A DNA stretch of 64,000 bases from Christensenella sp. UBA5893 (GTDB taxonomy: Bacteria > Bacillota > Clostridia > Christensenellales > UBA1242): the NCBI GenBank assembly GCA_002431905.1, contig DJER01000010.1, positions 44,243 to 108,242 on the forward strand, written 5' to 3'. The position numbers and the translations under genes were made by a program. Shown piece by piece: positions 43,147 to 52,790 of the stretch. How positions within the stretch are numbered: position 1 is the stretch's first letter; every line of letters begins with the position of its first letter. Under the pieces are notes generated by a model, which saw only the letters and a list, made by a program, of their open reading frames with translations, was not told where the DNA came from and did no database searches.

Positions 43147-44185
43147 TTTCTTCCTTTATTATTTTTGCTCGAAGTTGACCGCATGCCCCCTCAATATCTT
43201 CACCCATTGTTCTTCTTACAGTTGCAGAAATGTTATGTTTTACTAGCCTATCCATAAAAGCATATGCTCTCTTTCTGTTTGTTCCAACAAGTCCTCTTTC
43301 TTTCACTTCATTAAGCGGAATCAAATTAACATGACAGCTTAAACCTTTTAAAAGATGAGATAATTCATCTGCACACTCAAAAGTATCATTAACTCCATCA
43401 ATCAATGCATACTCAAATACTATTCTTCGTTTTGTTTTGTCAAAATAATATCTTACAGCATCAAGAATTTCTTTTATAGAATACCTATTTGCAATTGGCA
43501 TTGTTTTTTGCCTTAATTCGTCATTTGGTGCATGTAAAGAAATTGTAAGAGTGATTTGCAAATCTTCGTCTGCAAGCCTTTTTATCTCTGGAACAAGCCC
43601 GCAGGTTGAAAGAGAAATATTCCTTTGACTTATATTTATACCTTGTTCGGCAGAAACTAATCTTAAAAATTTTACAACATTATCGTAATTATCAAGTGGC
43701 TCACCACTTCCCATAAGTACAATATTTGTAATTTTTCTTTTATCTTTTAATCCACCCCTAAGTTCACGATTCACACATAACACTTGAGCCAATATCTCGC
43801 CCGAAGTCAAGTTTCTTACAAGTCCATTTAATGTTGACGCACAAAATTTGCATCCCATTCTGCAACCAATTTGTGTTGAAACACAAAGTGTATTGCCATA
43901 TTTATATGACATCAATACACCTTCAATAAGATTGCCATCATACAATTTGTAAATATACTTTATTGTACCATCTTTCCCTTCAAATTTTTTATAAATTTGC
44001 AATGGACAAAAATTGTATTTTTCACTCAACTTTGCCAAAAAATCTTTTGATAAGTTTGATATCTCATTTGCATTTTTGTATGAATACAAAGCAGAATAAA
44101 GTTGACTTGCACGAAACTTCTTTTCGCCCAAGTCTTGAACCAACTTTTCAATTTCTTCATAACTATTATCTAACAAATTAAGCAT
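43139..44185 (-). CDS. rlmN: 23S rRNA/tRNA (adenine C2)-methyltransferase RlmN
   Basis: This radical-SAM enzyme methylates A2503 of 23S rRNA and A37 of some tRNAs. The 348-residue protein has the CxxxCxxC cluster motif at C108, C112 and C115 (GCRMGCKFC), the GSGEPLDNYDNV block, and the late resolving Cys in SATVRRTMGEDIEGACGQL. It overlaps fmt by 8 bases and rsgA by 8 bases, so the whole set is tightly coupled. Confidence 0.96.
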   Translation of the reverse strand: MLNLLDNSYEEIEKLVQDLGEKKFRASQLYSALYSYKNANEISNLSKDFLAKLSEKYNFCPLQIYKKFEGKDGTIKYIYKLYDGNLIEGVLMSYKYGNTLCVSTQIGCRMGCKFCASTLNGLVRNLTSGEILAQVLCVNRELRGGLKDKRKITNIVLMGSGEPLDNYDNVVKFLRLVSAEQGINISQRNISLSTCGLVPEIKRLADEDLQITLTISLHAPNDELRQKTMPIANRYSIKEILDAVRYYFDKTKRRIVFEYALIDGVNDTFECADELSHLLKGLSCHVNLIPLNEVKERGLVGTNRKRAYAFMDRLVKHNISATVRRTMGEDIEGACGQLRAKIIKEENE

Positions 44186-45110
44186 TTACAATTGTTCCTA
44201 TATCTATTTTTTTGCCATTTAGATAACTTTTGGCAAGCATTCTTTTTGACGATGGTGCTTGAAATTCAACAACTTCAACAGCACCATCTTTGCAAGAAAT
44301 TACAAGACCTTTCTTTGGTGAAGATTCGATAACTTTACCAGTTTTATCACTATTTACACCTTCAACCTTTTTTAACTCAAAAACTTTAAATTGCTCGCCA
44401 TTGATTTTAAACTTTGCAACCGGATTTGGATTATATGCTCTTACCTTGTTTACAAGATTTTCCATTGTATCCGAAAAGTCCAAAAATTCTTGCTCTGGTT
44501 TTATCATCTTTGTATATGTGGCATTGCTTTCATCCTGTTTTGTCCAAACATCAGTTCCATTTTCAATTTTATCAAGTGCATCAATAAGCAATTCGGCTCC
44601 AACATAAGACAACTTTTCAGAAAGAGTTCCATATGTGTCATTTGGCAAAATTTCAATAGACTTGCTTTCTAGCATTGCACCGGTATCTATACCAATTTCA
44701 GTTTCCATAATTGTTACACCGGTTGATGTTTCGCCATTTAAAATTGCAGTTTGGATTGGACTTGCTCCACGATATTTTGGAAGCAAAGACCCATGCACAT
44801 TTATTATTTTGTGCGGACAAATATCTATTATCTCTTGACTTAAAATTTGACCATATGCACTTGTTACCATAATATCAGCATTAAGACTTTTTAGGATGTC
44901 AACACCTTCTGTTCGTATCTTATGAAATTGATATACTGGTATATTATTTTCTTGTGCCAAAATTTTTGTTGGTGGAGATTTTAGTTTATTCCCTCTGCCA
45001 CTTGGTTTGTCTTCTTGACATACAACCGCAACAACTTTATGTTTTGAGTGAATTAACGCATCCAAACAAACTCTTGCAAAGTCCGGCGTTCCTAAAAAAA
45101 TTACTTTCAT
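44178..45110 (-). CDS. fmt: Methionyl-tRNA formyltransferase
   Basis: Fmt (310 residues) formylates initiator Met-tRNA. The N-terminal formyltransferase domain contains the catalytic NVHGSLLPKYRGASPIQ segment with the Asn, His and Asp triad, and the C-terminal OB-like domain covers about 205-310. Located 8 bases downstream of def, the usual def-fmt pairing. The ribosome binding site is TAGGAG. Confidence 0.96.
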   Translation of the reverse strand: MKVIFLGTPDFARVCLDALIHSKHKVVAVVCQEDKPSGRGNKLKSPPTKILAQENNIPVYQFHKIRTEGVDILKSLNADIMVTSAYGQILSQEIIDICPHKIINVHGSLLPKYRGASPIQTAILNGETSTGVTIMETEIGIDTGAMLESKSIEILPNDTYGTLSEKLSYVGAELLIDALDKIENGTDVWTKQDESNATYTKMIKPEQEFLDFSDTMENLVNKVRAYNPNPVAKFKINGEQFKVFELKKVEGVNSDKTGKVIESSPKKGLVISCKDGAVEVVEFQAPSSKRMLAKSYLNGKKIDIGTIVNA

Positions 45111-45117
45111 AAAACTC

Positions 45118-45567
45118 CTATTTGTTATCTTTTATCATTTTATCAATAAAAAGTATTCCATTCAAATGGTCAATTTCATGGCATAAACATCTTGCCAAGT
45201 ACTTTTCGCCTGTTATGGTAAAATGGTAGCCATATCTATCTTGAGCCTTTACTGTCACATTCATTGGTCTTTCAACACAACCTTTGATTTTTCCACAACT
45301 AAGACAACCCTCTTTTTCAATGTCACTGCCAGATGATGCAATAATCTCGGGGTTAATTAACTCTAACTTCATTTCATTGACATCCATAACAACAACTCTT
45401 TTTAACACCCCAACTTGTGGAGCAGCAAGCCCCATACCATTGTTGGCATACATGGTTTCCCACATGTCGTCAATTAAATCTTCCAATTTACTATCAAAAA
45501 CAGTTACCGGCTTTGACACTTTTCTCAAAACGTCATTACCAACCTGCACAACTTCTCTTAAAGCCAT
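45118..45567 (-). CDS. def: Peptide deformylase
   Basis: Def (149 residues) removes the N-formyl group from nascent proteins. The three metal-site motifs are present: GMGLAAPQVG (44-53), EGCLSC (86-91, Cys 88) and HEIDHLNG (130-137). The size matches the small type I/II Clostridium deformylases. It follows priA by 11 bases in the priA-def-fmt operon. Confidence 0.96.
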   Translation of the reverse strand: MALREVVQVGNDVLRKVSKPVTVFDSKLEDLIDDMWETMYANNGMGLAAPQVGVLKRVVVMDVNEMKLELINPEIIASSGSDIEKEGCLSCGKIKGCVERPMNVTVKAQDRYGYHFTITGEKYLARCLCHEIDHLNGILFIDKMIKDNK

Positions 45568-45578
45568 TTTTTCTCCTT

Positions 45579-47774
45579 TTAACTTAAATTTTGTGGATCT
45601 ATTTCCACAAATAAACTAACCTTGTTTTGCTCAATATTATCGCATATTTCGTATATTTTTTCAACAATGTTGTCACAATTTTTTTCTTTTATTCTCATAA
45701 GAATTTGATAACGTACTTTTTTCTTTATTTTTGAAATAGGACTTTTCATTGCATCAAGATATACAAAATCTTGCAAATTGTTGTTCATAAGTTCTTTGAC
45801 CTTACTATAATACAATTTTGTGTTTTCTCTAACAATTTCTTCACTATCGCCAGTAAATAACAATCTTATTATCTTTGTAAATGGTGGGAAATTTGTCGCC
45901 TTTCGTATATTTAGTTCCTTTTCAAAAAAACTTTTGTAATCATAATTTGCAATATACCTATAAGCATAGTGCCTTGGGACATATGTTTGAAGAATAACCT
46001 TGCCTTCACTTTCTGCTCTGCCAGCACGTCCACTCATTTGAGTTATAAGTTCAAATGTTTTTTCAGTGCTTCTAAAATCACTGTGATATAAACTTTGATC
46101 AGCATCAACAATTCCAACAACTGTAACGTCTGCAAAATCGTGACCTTTTGCAATCATTTGTGTCCCCACCAAAAATGCCGGCTTTGTTTGTCCAAATTTT
46201 GTTAATATCTCTTGATATGCATTTTTTGTTCGTGTGGTATCATTGTCCATTCTTAATATTGTCACATTTGGATATAACTCTTTTAGCATACTAACAACCT
46301 GCTCTGTTCCAACAGCGCCTTCTCTTATTGCTGTACTTCCACACTCTGGACATTTGGTTAGTATCCTGTACCTTTTTCCACAATAATGACATTTGAGTTT
46401 TTGTTCTTCTTTGTGATAAACAAGTGTTACATCACAATCACTACATTTTGCAACATAACCACAATCGGTACACCTTAAAAATGACGAATACCCCCTACGA
46501 TTAACAAACAACATCGCCTGCTTTTTATCATTAACGCATTTTTCAAGCTCATCTCTTAGAACTCTTGAAAACATTGTTGTGTTACCATTTCTTATCTCCG
46601 AAAGCATGTCTACGATTTGAATTTTTGGCATAGGCTTTCCATTTACCCTTTCTGGTAATTCAACAAGTTTGTATTCTCCCAAAAGTGCCTTATTGTATGA
46701 AGCAATGCTTGGTGTTGCACTTGCAAGAACAAGTGGACAGTTGTTGTAATTTTTTCTAAACTTTGCAACATCAATAGCATTATACCTTGGGTTCGACTCC
46801 GAAATATAGCTTGTTTCATGCTCTTCATCTACAATTATCACTCCAACATTTTTTATTGGAGCAAAAATTGCAGACCTTGCCCCAACAACAATTTTTGCAT
46901 CGCCACAAAGTATTCTTCGCCATTCATCAAACCTTTCGCCAACACTTAATCCACTATGAAGAATTGCAACTTCTTCACCAAATCTTGCCTTAAAGTTTGC
47001 CAAAACTTGTGGTGTTAAAGAAATCTCTGGAACAAGCATTATTGCAGTTTTACCTTGCCTTATTTTCTCTTCAATAACACTCATATATACTTCAGTTTTC
47101 CCACTGCCTGTTACACCAAATAATAGGTATGTATCATTATCCGCAAGAATTGTGTCTATTGCCCGTTTTTGCAATGGTGTATGCTCAAAAGTTACTTTTT
47201 TTGTTTGCACATAACTTGGTGCCCGCTTTTTTTCTTCTTCACTTTCAATAAGAACATTATCTTGTACCAGTTTTTGAACTGCAGACCTTGAATACTTTTC
47301 ACAAAGTGTTGTTTTGCTATATCTTTGCCCAGCATTCAATATTCCCAACAATTCCAATTGATTTTTTGCATTTTTCCTAATTGTTTTTGTATATTCTTCT
47401 ATATCAATTTTGTCATCAAGACAAACAAAGGTTTCAAAAAGTGGTTTTACCTTACTTGTTCGCATTTCACTTGGAATAAACAACCTTAAGATGTCAACCA
47501 TACGCAAATGAAATCTCTTTTGCATATCTCTCATAAGGTCAATTAATTCAGGTAAAATTACAACTTCATCTTCCACACTTGATGTAACTTTTTTTAACTT
47601 ATTCAAATCGCAAGTTGTATTGTCTTTTATATTAATAACAAACCCTTGAATTGTTTGCTTGCCAAAAGGGACAAACACTCTTTGTCCTACTTTTATATTT
47701 TCATCACATTCATAGTCAAAAATCTTGTCAATGCTACTTGTTGATATGTCGACAATTACTTCTGCAATTCTCAT
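45579..47774 (-). CDS. priA: Primosomal protein N' (PriA helicase)
   Basis: PriA (731 residues) restarts stalled replication forks. An N-terminal 3'-DNA-binding domain (1-100) is followed by helicase domain 1 with GVTGSGKTEVY (about 220-230) and DEEH, a zinc-binding region with four CxxC pairs (CTDCGYVAKCSDC, CHYCGKRY, CPECGS), and helicase domain 2 with GAVGTEQV and QMSGRAGR. There is no ribosome binding site before the ATG at 47772-47774; an extended -10 box lies 7 bases upstream, so the mRNA is probably leaderless. Confidence 0.96.
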   Translation of the reverse strand: MRIAEVIVDISTSSIDKIFDYECDENIKVGQRVFVPFGKQTIQGFVINIKDNTTCDLNKLKKVTSSVEDEVVILPELIDLMRDMQKRFHLRMVDILRLFIPSEMRTSKVKPLFETFVCLDDKIDIEEYTKTIRKNAKNQLELLGILNAGQRYSKTTLCEKYSRSAVQKLVQDNVLIESEEEKKRAPSYVQTKKVTFEHTPLQKRAIDTILADNDTYLLFGVTGSGKTEVYMSVIEEKIRQGKTAIMLVPEISLTPQVLANFKARFGEEVAILHSGLSVGERFDEWRRILCGDAKIVVGARSAIFAPIKNVGVIIVDEEHETSYISESNPRYNAIDVAKFRKNYNNCPLVLASATPSIASYNKALLGEYKLVELPERVNGKPMPKIQIVDMLSEIRNGNTTMFSRVLRDELEKCVNDKKQAMLFVNRRGYSSFLRCTDCGYVAKCSDCDVTLVYHKEEQKLKCHYCGKRYRILTKCPECGSTAIREGAVGTEQVVSMLKELYPNVTILRMDNDTTRTKNAYQEILTKFGQTKPAFLVGTQMIAKGHDFADVTVVGIVDADQSLYHSDFRSTEKTFELITQMSGRAGRAESEGKVILQTYVPRHYAYRYIANYDYKSFFEKELNIRKATNFPPFTKIIRLLFTGDSEEIVRENTKLYYSKVKELMNNNLQDFVYLDAMKSPISKIKKKVRYQILMRIKEKNCDNIVEKIYEICDNIEQNKVSLFVEIDPQNLS

Positions 47775-47781
47775 ATATATT

Positions 47782-47787
47782 ACTATA
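47782..47787 (-). promoter_or_regulatory. Extended -10 element placing the priA transcript start at its ATG
   Basis: TGATATAGT (extended -10) ends 7 bases before the priA ATG, so the transcription start would be at or next to the start codon. No clear -35 is seen. Confidence 0.5.
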
Positions 47788-47889
47788 TCACAATTGTAAA
47801 CAATTCAAAAATAGTTTATCAAAATTTGTTGAGATTTCTCCAAAGACACACTACGAAGTGTAAGTTAAGCAGTCGAATAACAACAAAAA

Positions 47890-47914
47890 AGAGAAATCAT
47901 TAACCGATTTCTCT
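47890..47914 (-). terminator. Terminator at the end of plsY
   Basis: AGAGAAATC/GATTTCTCT forms a 9-bp stem whose loop contains the plsY stop codon; six U follow on the minus strand. It isolates priA from der-plsY. Confidence 0.85.
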
Positions 47915-48643
47915 TTTGATTTCTTGTTGTTTTTGTTCTTTTTTTTCTTTTCTTCTTTCCTTTCTTGTTTGCAATTGTTCGCCATCAGCAAGCACTTGTT
48001 TTTTCTTTCCTATTTTCTTTAGTTTATCTTTTAGTTTCACTTTGTTTTCTTTTCCAATCAACAGTCTTGTTATGTTCTTTCTATGCATATAAAAAACCAA
48101 GACATAGACCGCAAAAAGCATAATTGATATTGTAAGGTTGGAATGAAATCTATAGCCCTCATATAGCGTTAATGCTGTAATAAATATAAAGGATGCAATA
48201 GCACCATAATCAAAAATAACTAGATACAAAAAGCATACAACAAATGCACCAAGTGCAATATATGGTTCAGCGACTGCAAACACACCTAGTGTTGTTGCGA
48301 CACCCTTTCCACCTTTAAAGTTTGATGCAATTGGGAAGCAATGTCCAACAACAGCACTTATTCCCCCTGCATAAAGGCCTATATATGCAAGTTCGCCAGA
48401 AGAATACCCGCCAAACATAAAAAATCCAAGTAGTGCCGGTATTGCACCTTTTAGTGCATCAAGAAATAATGTTAAAAGCCCCATTTTTAAGCCAAATGTA
48501 CGTAGCATATTCATTGAGCCGGGATTCCCACTGCCATGCTTGGTTATATCATCATGTTTTAGTCTTGAAATAATTTTTGCAAAACTTACATTCCCCATAA
48601 GATAACCTGTTAGGCACAAAATAACATAGTAATAAAATGGCAT
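47900..48643 (-). CDS. plsY: Acyl-phosphate:glycerol-3-phosphate acyltransferase
   Basis: PlsY makes lysophosphatidic acid from acyl-phosphate at the membrane. The five-helix core (residues 1-190) carries HGSGNPGSMNMLRTFG, GHCFPIASNFKGGKGVAT and other family motifs. It is longer (247) than the usual 195-210 because of a C-terminal tail of about 50 residues, very rich in Lys, Glu and Gln, which is probably cytoplasmic. The start overlaps the der stop codon by one base; der-plsY is a common pair. Confidence 0.95.
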   Translation of the reverse strand: MPFYYYVILCLTGYLMGNVSFAKIISRLKHDDITKHGSGNPGSMNMLRTFGLKMGLLTLFLDALKGAIPALLGFFMFGGYSSGELAYIGLYAGGISAVVGHCFPIASNFKGGKGVATTLGVFAVAEPYIALGAFVVCFLYLVIFDYGAIASFIFITALTLYEGYRFHSNLTISIMLFAVYVLVFYMHRKNITRLLIGKENKVKLKDKLKKIGKKKQVLADGEQLQTRKERRKEKKEQKQQEIKREIG

Positions 48644-49962
48644 TACTCTTTATCTCCTTTTGACCTTGTTACAAATCTTATTGGAGTGCCAGAAAAATCT
48701 ACTGCTTCACGAAATCTATTTTCTAGGTATCTTAAATATGAAAAGTGCATAAGTGATGCATCATTACAAAACAAGATAAATGTTGGTGGGTTTGATTTGA
48801 ATTGTGTTATATATGAAATTTTTAATCTTCTACCATTTCTGTATGGTGGTTCATTTGACAAGATAGCTTGGCTTAACAACTCATTGAGTATACCCGTTTT
48901 TATTCTCTTTGACGCATTGTCATAACTTTGTTTTGCCATATCTATAACGTTTGTCAATCTTTGACCTGTTAGTGCAGAAACGTAAACCGATTTAAAATAG
49001 TCCATAAATGACAAACTATCTTTCAATTTGTCTTGATATGCATTTATAGTATTTCCGTCTTTTTCAACCAAATCCCATTTGTTCATAACAACAACACTTG
49101 GTTTGCCTGCATCATGGACAAAGCCTGCAATTCTTACATCTTGTTCAGATATTTCTTCAGTTGCATTAAAGACAATCAAAACAACATCTGCTCTTTCAAT
49201 TGCTTCCATTGTTCTAATAACACTGTAACCTTCCACACTTTCTTTTTCATAACTTCTTGTTCTTCTTAAACCAGCAGTATCTATTAGTGTGTATTTTTGT
49301 TTATTGTATACAAAGTCTGTTTCAATGGCATCACGGGTTGTGCCTGCGACATCACTAACAACAACTCTATCAAAGCCAAGGATTCTATTTGTTATACTGC
49401 TTTTGCCAACATTTGGTCTTCCCACTATGGCAATCTTTATGCTGTCAGGTTCTTCATTTGATTCAAACTTATCAAAGTTTTTAACAATTTCATCAAGCAC
49501 TTCACCAAGACCTTTTGCTTGTTCACAAGAAATTGGGAATGGTTCACCCAAGCCCAATTCATAAAATTCATAAGAGTTTTCAACTTCAAAGTTATCAAGT
49601 TTGTTTACAACTAAAACTATTTGCTTGTTACACTTGCGAAGCATGTCTGCAACTTCATGGTCTTTGTGAGTTAAACCATCTCTTCCGTCAACCATAAAGA
49701 CAATAACTTGTGCGAGATCTATTGCAATTTTTGCTTGTTCACAAATATTTGCTTGAAAAACATCATCACTATTTGGATCAATACCGCCCGTGTCAACCAA
49801 ACGAAATTCATGACCACACCATTCAGCATCGCCATATATTCTATCTCTTGTGACACCTGGAGTGTCATCTACTATACTAATTCTTTTGCCACAAATTTTA
49901 TTAAAAAATGTACTTTTGCCAACATTTGGTCTTCCTACTATTGCAACTAAAGGTTTTGTCAT
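48643..49962 (-). CDS. der: GTPase Der (EngA)
   Basis: Der (439 residues) is the double-GTPase needed for 50S assembly. Domain 1 has GRPNVGKSTFFN (10-21), domain 2 has GRPNVGKSSITN (about 180-191), each with DTxG and NKxD motifs (NKLD, NKWD), and a KH-like domain ends the protein. The length is normal. Own promoter visible upstream. Confidence 0.97.
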   Translation of the reverse strand: MTKPLVAIVGRPNVGKSTFFNKICGKRISIVDDTPGVTRDRIYGDAEWCGHEFRLVDTGGIDPNSDDVFQANICEQAKIAIDLAQVIVFMVDGRDGLTHKDHEVADMLRKCNKQIVLVVNKLDNFEVENSYEFYELGLGEPFPISCEQAKGLGEVLDEIVKNFDKFESNEEPDSIKIAIVGRPNVGKSSITNRILGFDRVVVSDVAGTTRDAIETDFVYNKQKYTLIDTAGLRRTRSYEKESVEGYSVIRTMEAIERADVVLIVFNATEEISEQDVRIAGFVHDAGKPSVVVMNKWDLVEKDGNTINAYQDKLKDSLSFMDYFKSVYVSALTGQRLTNVIDMAKQSYDNASKRIKTGILNELLSQAILSNEPPYRNGRRLKISYITQFKSNPPTFILFCNDASLMHFSYLRYLENRFREAVDFSGTPIRFVTRSKGDKE

Positions 49963-49984
49963 TTTGTACTCCTATATCGCAAAA

Positions 49985-50013
49985 ATAATATCATATTTGG
50001 GCAAAATAGACAA
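49985..50013 (-). promoter_or_regulatory. Promoter for der-plsY
   Basis: TTGTCT (-35, 50008-50013), 17 bases, TATTAT (-10, 49985-49990) with TGA giving an extended -10. Confidence 0.6.
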
Positions 50014-50027
50014 TAGATTTTAAACCT

Positions 50028-50639
50028 TTAATTTGTAGTTTCTTGTTTTTTCTTATTCCTATATCCTTTTGCAAGCCACACAAGACGGCAAAACACACAA
50101 TAACTGCAAATTGAAACAAGGATAAATGTTAATGTGCTTGTTGGTACAAGTGTAAACAATTCGCCATCAAATCCATTAAAGAACTTCCAATAAACCACAT
50201 CAAAAACAACACTGCCCAGCAATGCACCACAAAAGGTTGTTTTTACGTTGGGCGAAATAAATGAAAAAACAAAACCTAGAACAATTGCAACATAAACATA
50301 TATACCTACAAAACTATACTCAAAATCAGCAAAATCAAAGGCGCTATAGCACATAAGCACAGCAACTACTATTAGTGAGCAAAAAAACATTTTAAAGTAA
50401 TCTTTTATGTTTTTTATCTTTAAGAAGTAAATTGCAAAAATGACTGCATACAAAACAAAATTAAGGCTTAGAATCACTTCAACTATTTTAAGGTTTGATA
50501 TAACACTAAATACGCACGATATAAACATAACGCCACAAGCAAGCCACCTATTTATGTTATAGAACTTTAACAAATTTTCAAACACACCAAAAAGTATTAA
50601 AAGGAATGAACAGCCACTTATAACAAAATACAAATTCAT
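50028..50639 (-). CDS. Unrecognised polytopic membrane protein
   Basis: This 203-residue protein has about six to seven membrane helices and no soluble domain beyond a short basic C-terminus (GYRNKKKQETTN). I do not recognise a family. Helices fall at about 3-22, 30-50, 53-72, 82-102, 107-130, 133-150 and 165-190. The ATG at 50637-50639 with AGGTG upstream is preferred over a GTG three codons earlier. It lies between feoB and der, but no link to iron transport can be shown. Confidence 0.75.
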   Translation of the reverse strand: MNLYFVISGCSFLLILFGVFENLLKFYNINRWLACGVMFISCVFSVISNLKIVEVILSLNFVLYAVIFAIYFLKIKNIKDYFKMFFCSLIVVAVLMCYSAFDFADFEYSFVGIYVYVAIVLGFVFSFISPNVKTTFCGALLGSVVFDVVYWKFFNGFDGELFTLVPTSTLTFILVSICSYCVFCRLVWLAKGYRNKKKQETTN

Positions 50640-50681
50640 AATATTCACCTACATTGCATAGTTTTTGCAAAAAGTAAAAAA

Positions 50682-52790
50682 TTATTTACATCTATTACAA
50701 CCATTACACTTTATATTTGTGTTCTTACTTTTCTTTTTTACGAATAATCGCCTGATTATTCCAATAATACAAATTATAAGTAATAACAAAAGTAATGAAT
50801 TAACTATGCCAAGATAAGCAATAAGATTAAATAATCCAAATGTGATCATTGCAGTTATATATGCAATAACGAATTGCATTAACACACACACCACAGTCCA
50901 TTTTTTGCCTATCTCTTTTCCAAGTACAGCCATTGTTGAAACACAAGGAGTATAAAGCAAGCAAAATACCATAAAGGACAAAGCACTTGCCGGTGTGAAG
51001 TATACAACGTTTGTATTTAGTTTTATGCTATTTGACACTGACTGCATAAAGTTTGAATTATTTGACGACACATTATTGAATATTGCAATTGACGAAATTA
51101 TTATTTCTTTTGCAACTATTCCTGCAAGAAGTGCCGAAGTTACACCCCAAGAAGAAAACCCAAGTGGTACAAAAATTGGAGAAAGTAACTTGCCCAAAGT
51201 CTCAATCATACTTGCCTTATTTGAAAGTTTTACATATGAGAAATCGAAACTAAAGTTTTCCAAAACCCAAACAATAATAGACAAAACAAGAAGTAACGAG
51301 CCAATTCTTATCAAAAAAGATTTTGCTGTATCCCAAATCGTTTTTAGAATTTGTTTAATGCCCACTCTTTGGTAGTCTGGAAATTCCATAATAAAGGTTT
51401 GATTTCCACTCTTTAGAGTTGTATTCTCAAAAATCGAACTCAAAAGTAGTGCCATAATTATTCCCAAAACATAAAGGCAAACAATTATCCAAACATTGTT
51501 TGCACCAAAAAATGCCCCACCTATAACAGCATAAACAGGAAGTTTTGCACTGCAACTCATAAATGGTGCAAGCATAGCTGTCTTTATTTTTGCATTCTTA
51601 TCACTCATAGTTCTTGCTGTCATACACGCTGATGTGCTACAACCAAAACCCATTATAAGTGTATACACACTCTTCCCAGACAGTCCAACCTTTTTTAGTG
51701 TGTCATCAAGCATAAAAGCAAGCCTTGAGATATATCCGCTTTGTTCCAAAATATCCAACGCCAAAAACAACAAAACGACCTGTGGCAAAAAAGAGATAAT
51801 TGTGCCAACACCACCAAATATACCTATATCAACCAAGTCTATAAGCCATATATGTTGGCAACAGTTTTTTAAACTTTGCACACAAATTCCGCCTAATTTT
51901 TCTACAAATAAATATCTTAAGCAATCAGATAAAAACGCACCAAGCGAGAAAAATGTCAAATAAAAAACACCAGTCATAATAAGCAAAAAAATTGGTAAGC
52001 ACAGATATTTATTCAAAAAGATTTTGTCTAACTTACTACTGCCAACAACTCTTTTTTGGACATATTTTGATTTTTGTAAAATTGTTTTGATGTAATCATA
52101 TTTTTCTATTAAATTATTTTGTAAATAATTATCATTTTCGTCATTAAAATAAAAATCTTCTTCTTTTATATTTAATTTTTTTTGATAATATTTTGACCCA
52201 CTATATGCCTTATAAATAAAGAAGTTCAGTATATTTTTTGGTAAATTATTTTTGGTTATTTTATTCTTAAAATTCAATAAATTTGAATCAAATTTAATAT
52301 TTATTTTATTACTGCAAAATTCATTTTTAAATATACTTTCTTTTAGTTTTTCCGTTTCATTTTTATTTTTTGCATTGGCAAAAATGACCTTTATTTTCAA
52401 ATTTTCTTCAAGTTTTTTTATGTCAAAAATACCACCATTTGGCATTTTGTTTACAAACAAGATTATATTTCTTTCAAGTTCGCATAGTTCTTTCAATAGG
52501 AGTAGATTTTTTTGCAAAGCATTACTTTGAGTCACAACAACAATATTAGCATCTGGGTGTGACAAAATATAGTTTATACTAACTTCTTCCTCATAAGAGT
52601 TTGGTGTCATACTATATATTCCCGGCAAGTCCACATACCTAAATTCTTCTCCATAAAAATTTACCATTTTTACCTTTTCATTAACAGTAACCCCATGGAA
52701 ATTCCCGGTCTTTGCATTTGAAAATGTAAGTGTGTTAAAAAGTGTTGTTTTGCCAACATTTGGGTTACCAACAAACAAAATTTCTTTCAT
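50682..52790 (-). CDS. feoB: Ferrous iron transport protein B, divergent
   Basis: FeoB (702 residues) couples a cytosolic GTPase to Fe2+ uptake through a membrane domain. G1 GNPNVGKTT is at residues 8-16 and G3 DLPGIY at 54-59. The G4 motif reads NKMP (114-117) where FeoB normally has NKMD, losing the Asp that selects guanine. The membrane domain (about 250-680) has two Gate repeats; the usual GFGCNVP pore motif reads GFGCSTS. The C-terminus ends in a cysteine-rich CNGCNRCK. The start ATG at 52788-52790 overlaps feoA by 4 bases, so the pair is translationally coupled. Confidence 0.9.
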   Translation of the reverse strand: MKEILFVGNPNVGKTTLFNTLTFSNAKTGNFHGVTVNEKVKMVNFYGEEFRYVDLPGIYSMTPNSYEEEVSINYILSHPDANIVVVTQSNALQKNLLLLKELCELERNIILFVNKMPNGGIFDIKKLEENLKIKVIFANAKNKNETEKLKESIFKNEFCSNKINIKFDSNLLNFKNKITKNNLPKNILNFFIYKAYSGSKYYQKKLNIKEEDFYFNDENDNYLQNNLIEKYDYIKTILQKSKYVQKRVVGSSKLDKIFLNKYLCLPIFLLIMTGVFYLTFFSLGAFLSDCLRYLFVEKLGGICVQSLKNCCQHIWLIDLVDIGIFGGVGTIISFLPQVVLLFLALDILEQSGYISRLAFMLDDTLKKVGLSGKSVYTLIMGFGCSTSACMTARTMSDKNAKIKTAMLAPFMSCSAKLPVYAVIGGAFFGANNVWIIVCLYVLGIIMALLLSSIFENTTLKSGNQTFIMEFPDYQRVGIKQILKTIWDTAKSFLIRIGSLLLVLSIIVWVLENFSFDFSYVKLSNKASMIETLGKLLSPIFVPLGFSSWGVTSALLAGIVAKEIIISSIAIFNNVSSNNSNFMQSVSNSIKLNTNVVYFTPASALSFMVFCLLYTPCVSTMAVLGKEIGKKWTVVCVLMQFVIAYITAMITFGLFNLIAYLGIVNSLLLLLLIICIIGIIRRLFVKKKSKNTNIKCNGCNRCK

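Noticed and set aside
47835..47865. Small inverted repeat ACACT-ACGA-AGTGT upstream of priA
   Set aside because: Only a 5-bp stem without a U-run, and no neighbouring feature explains it.
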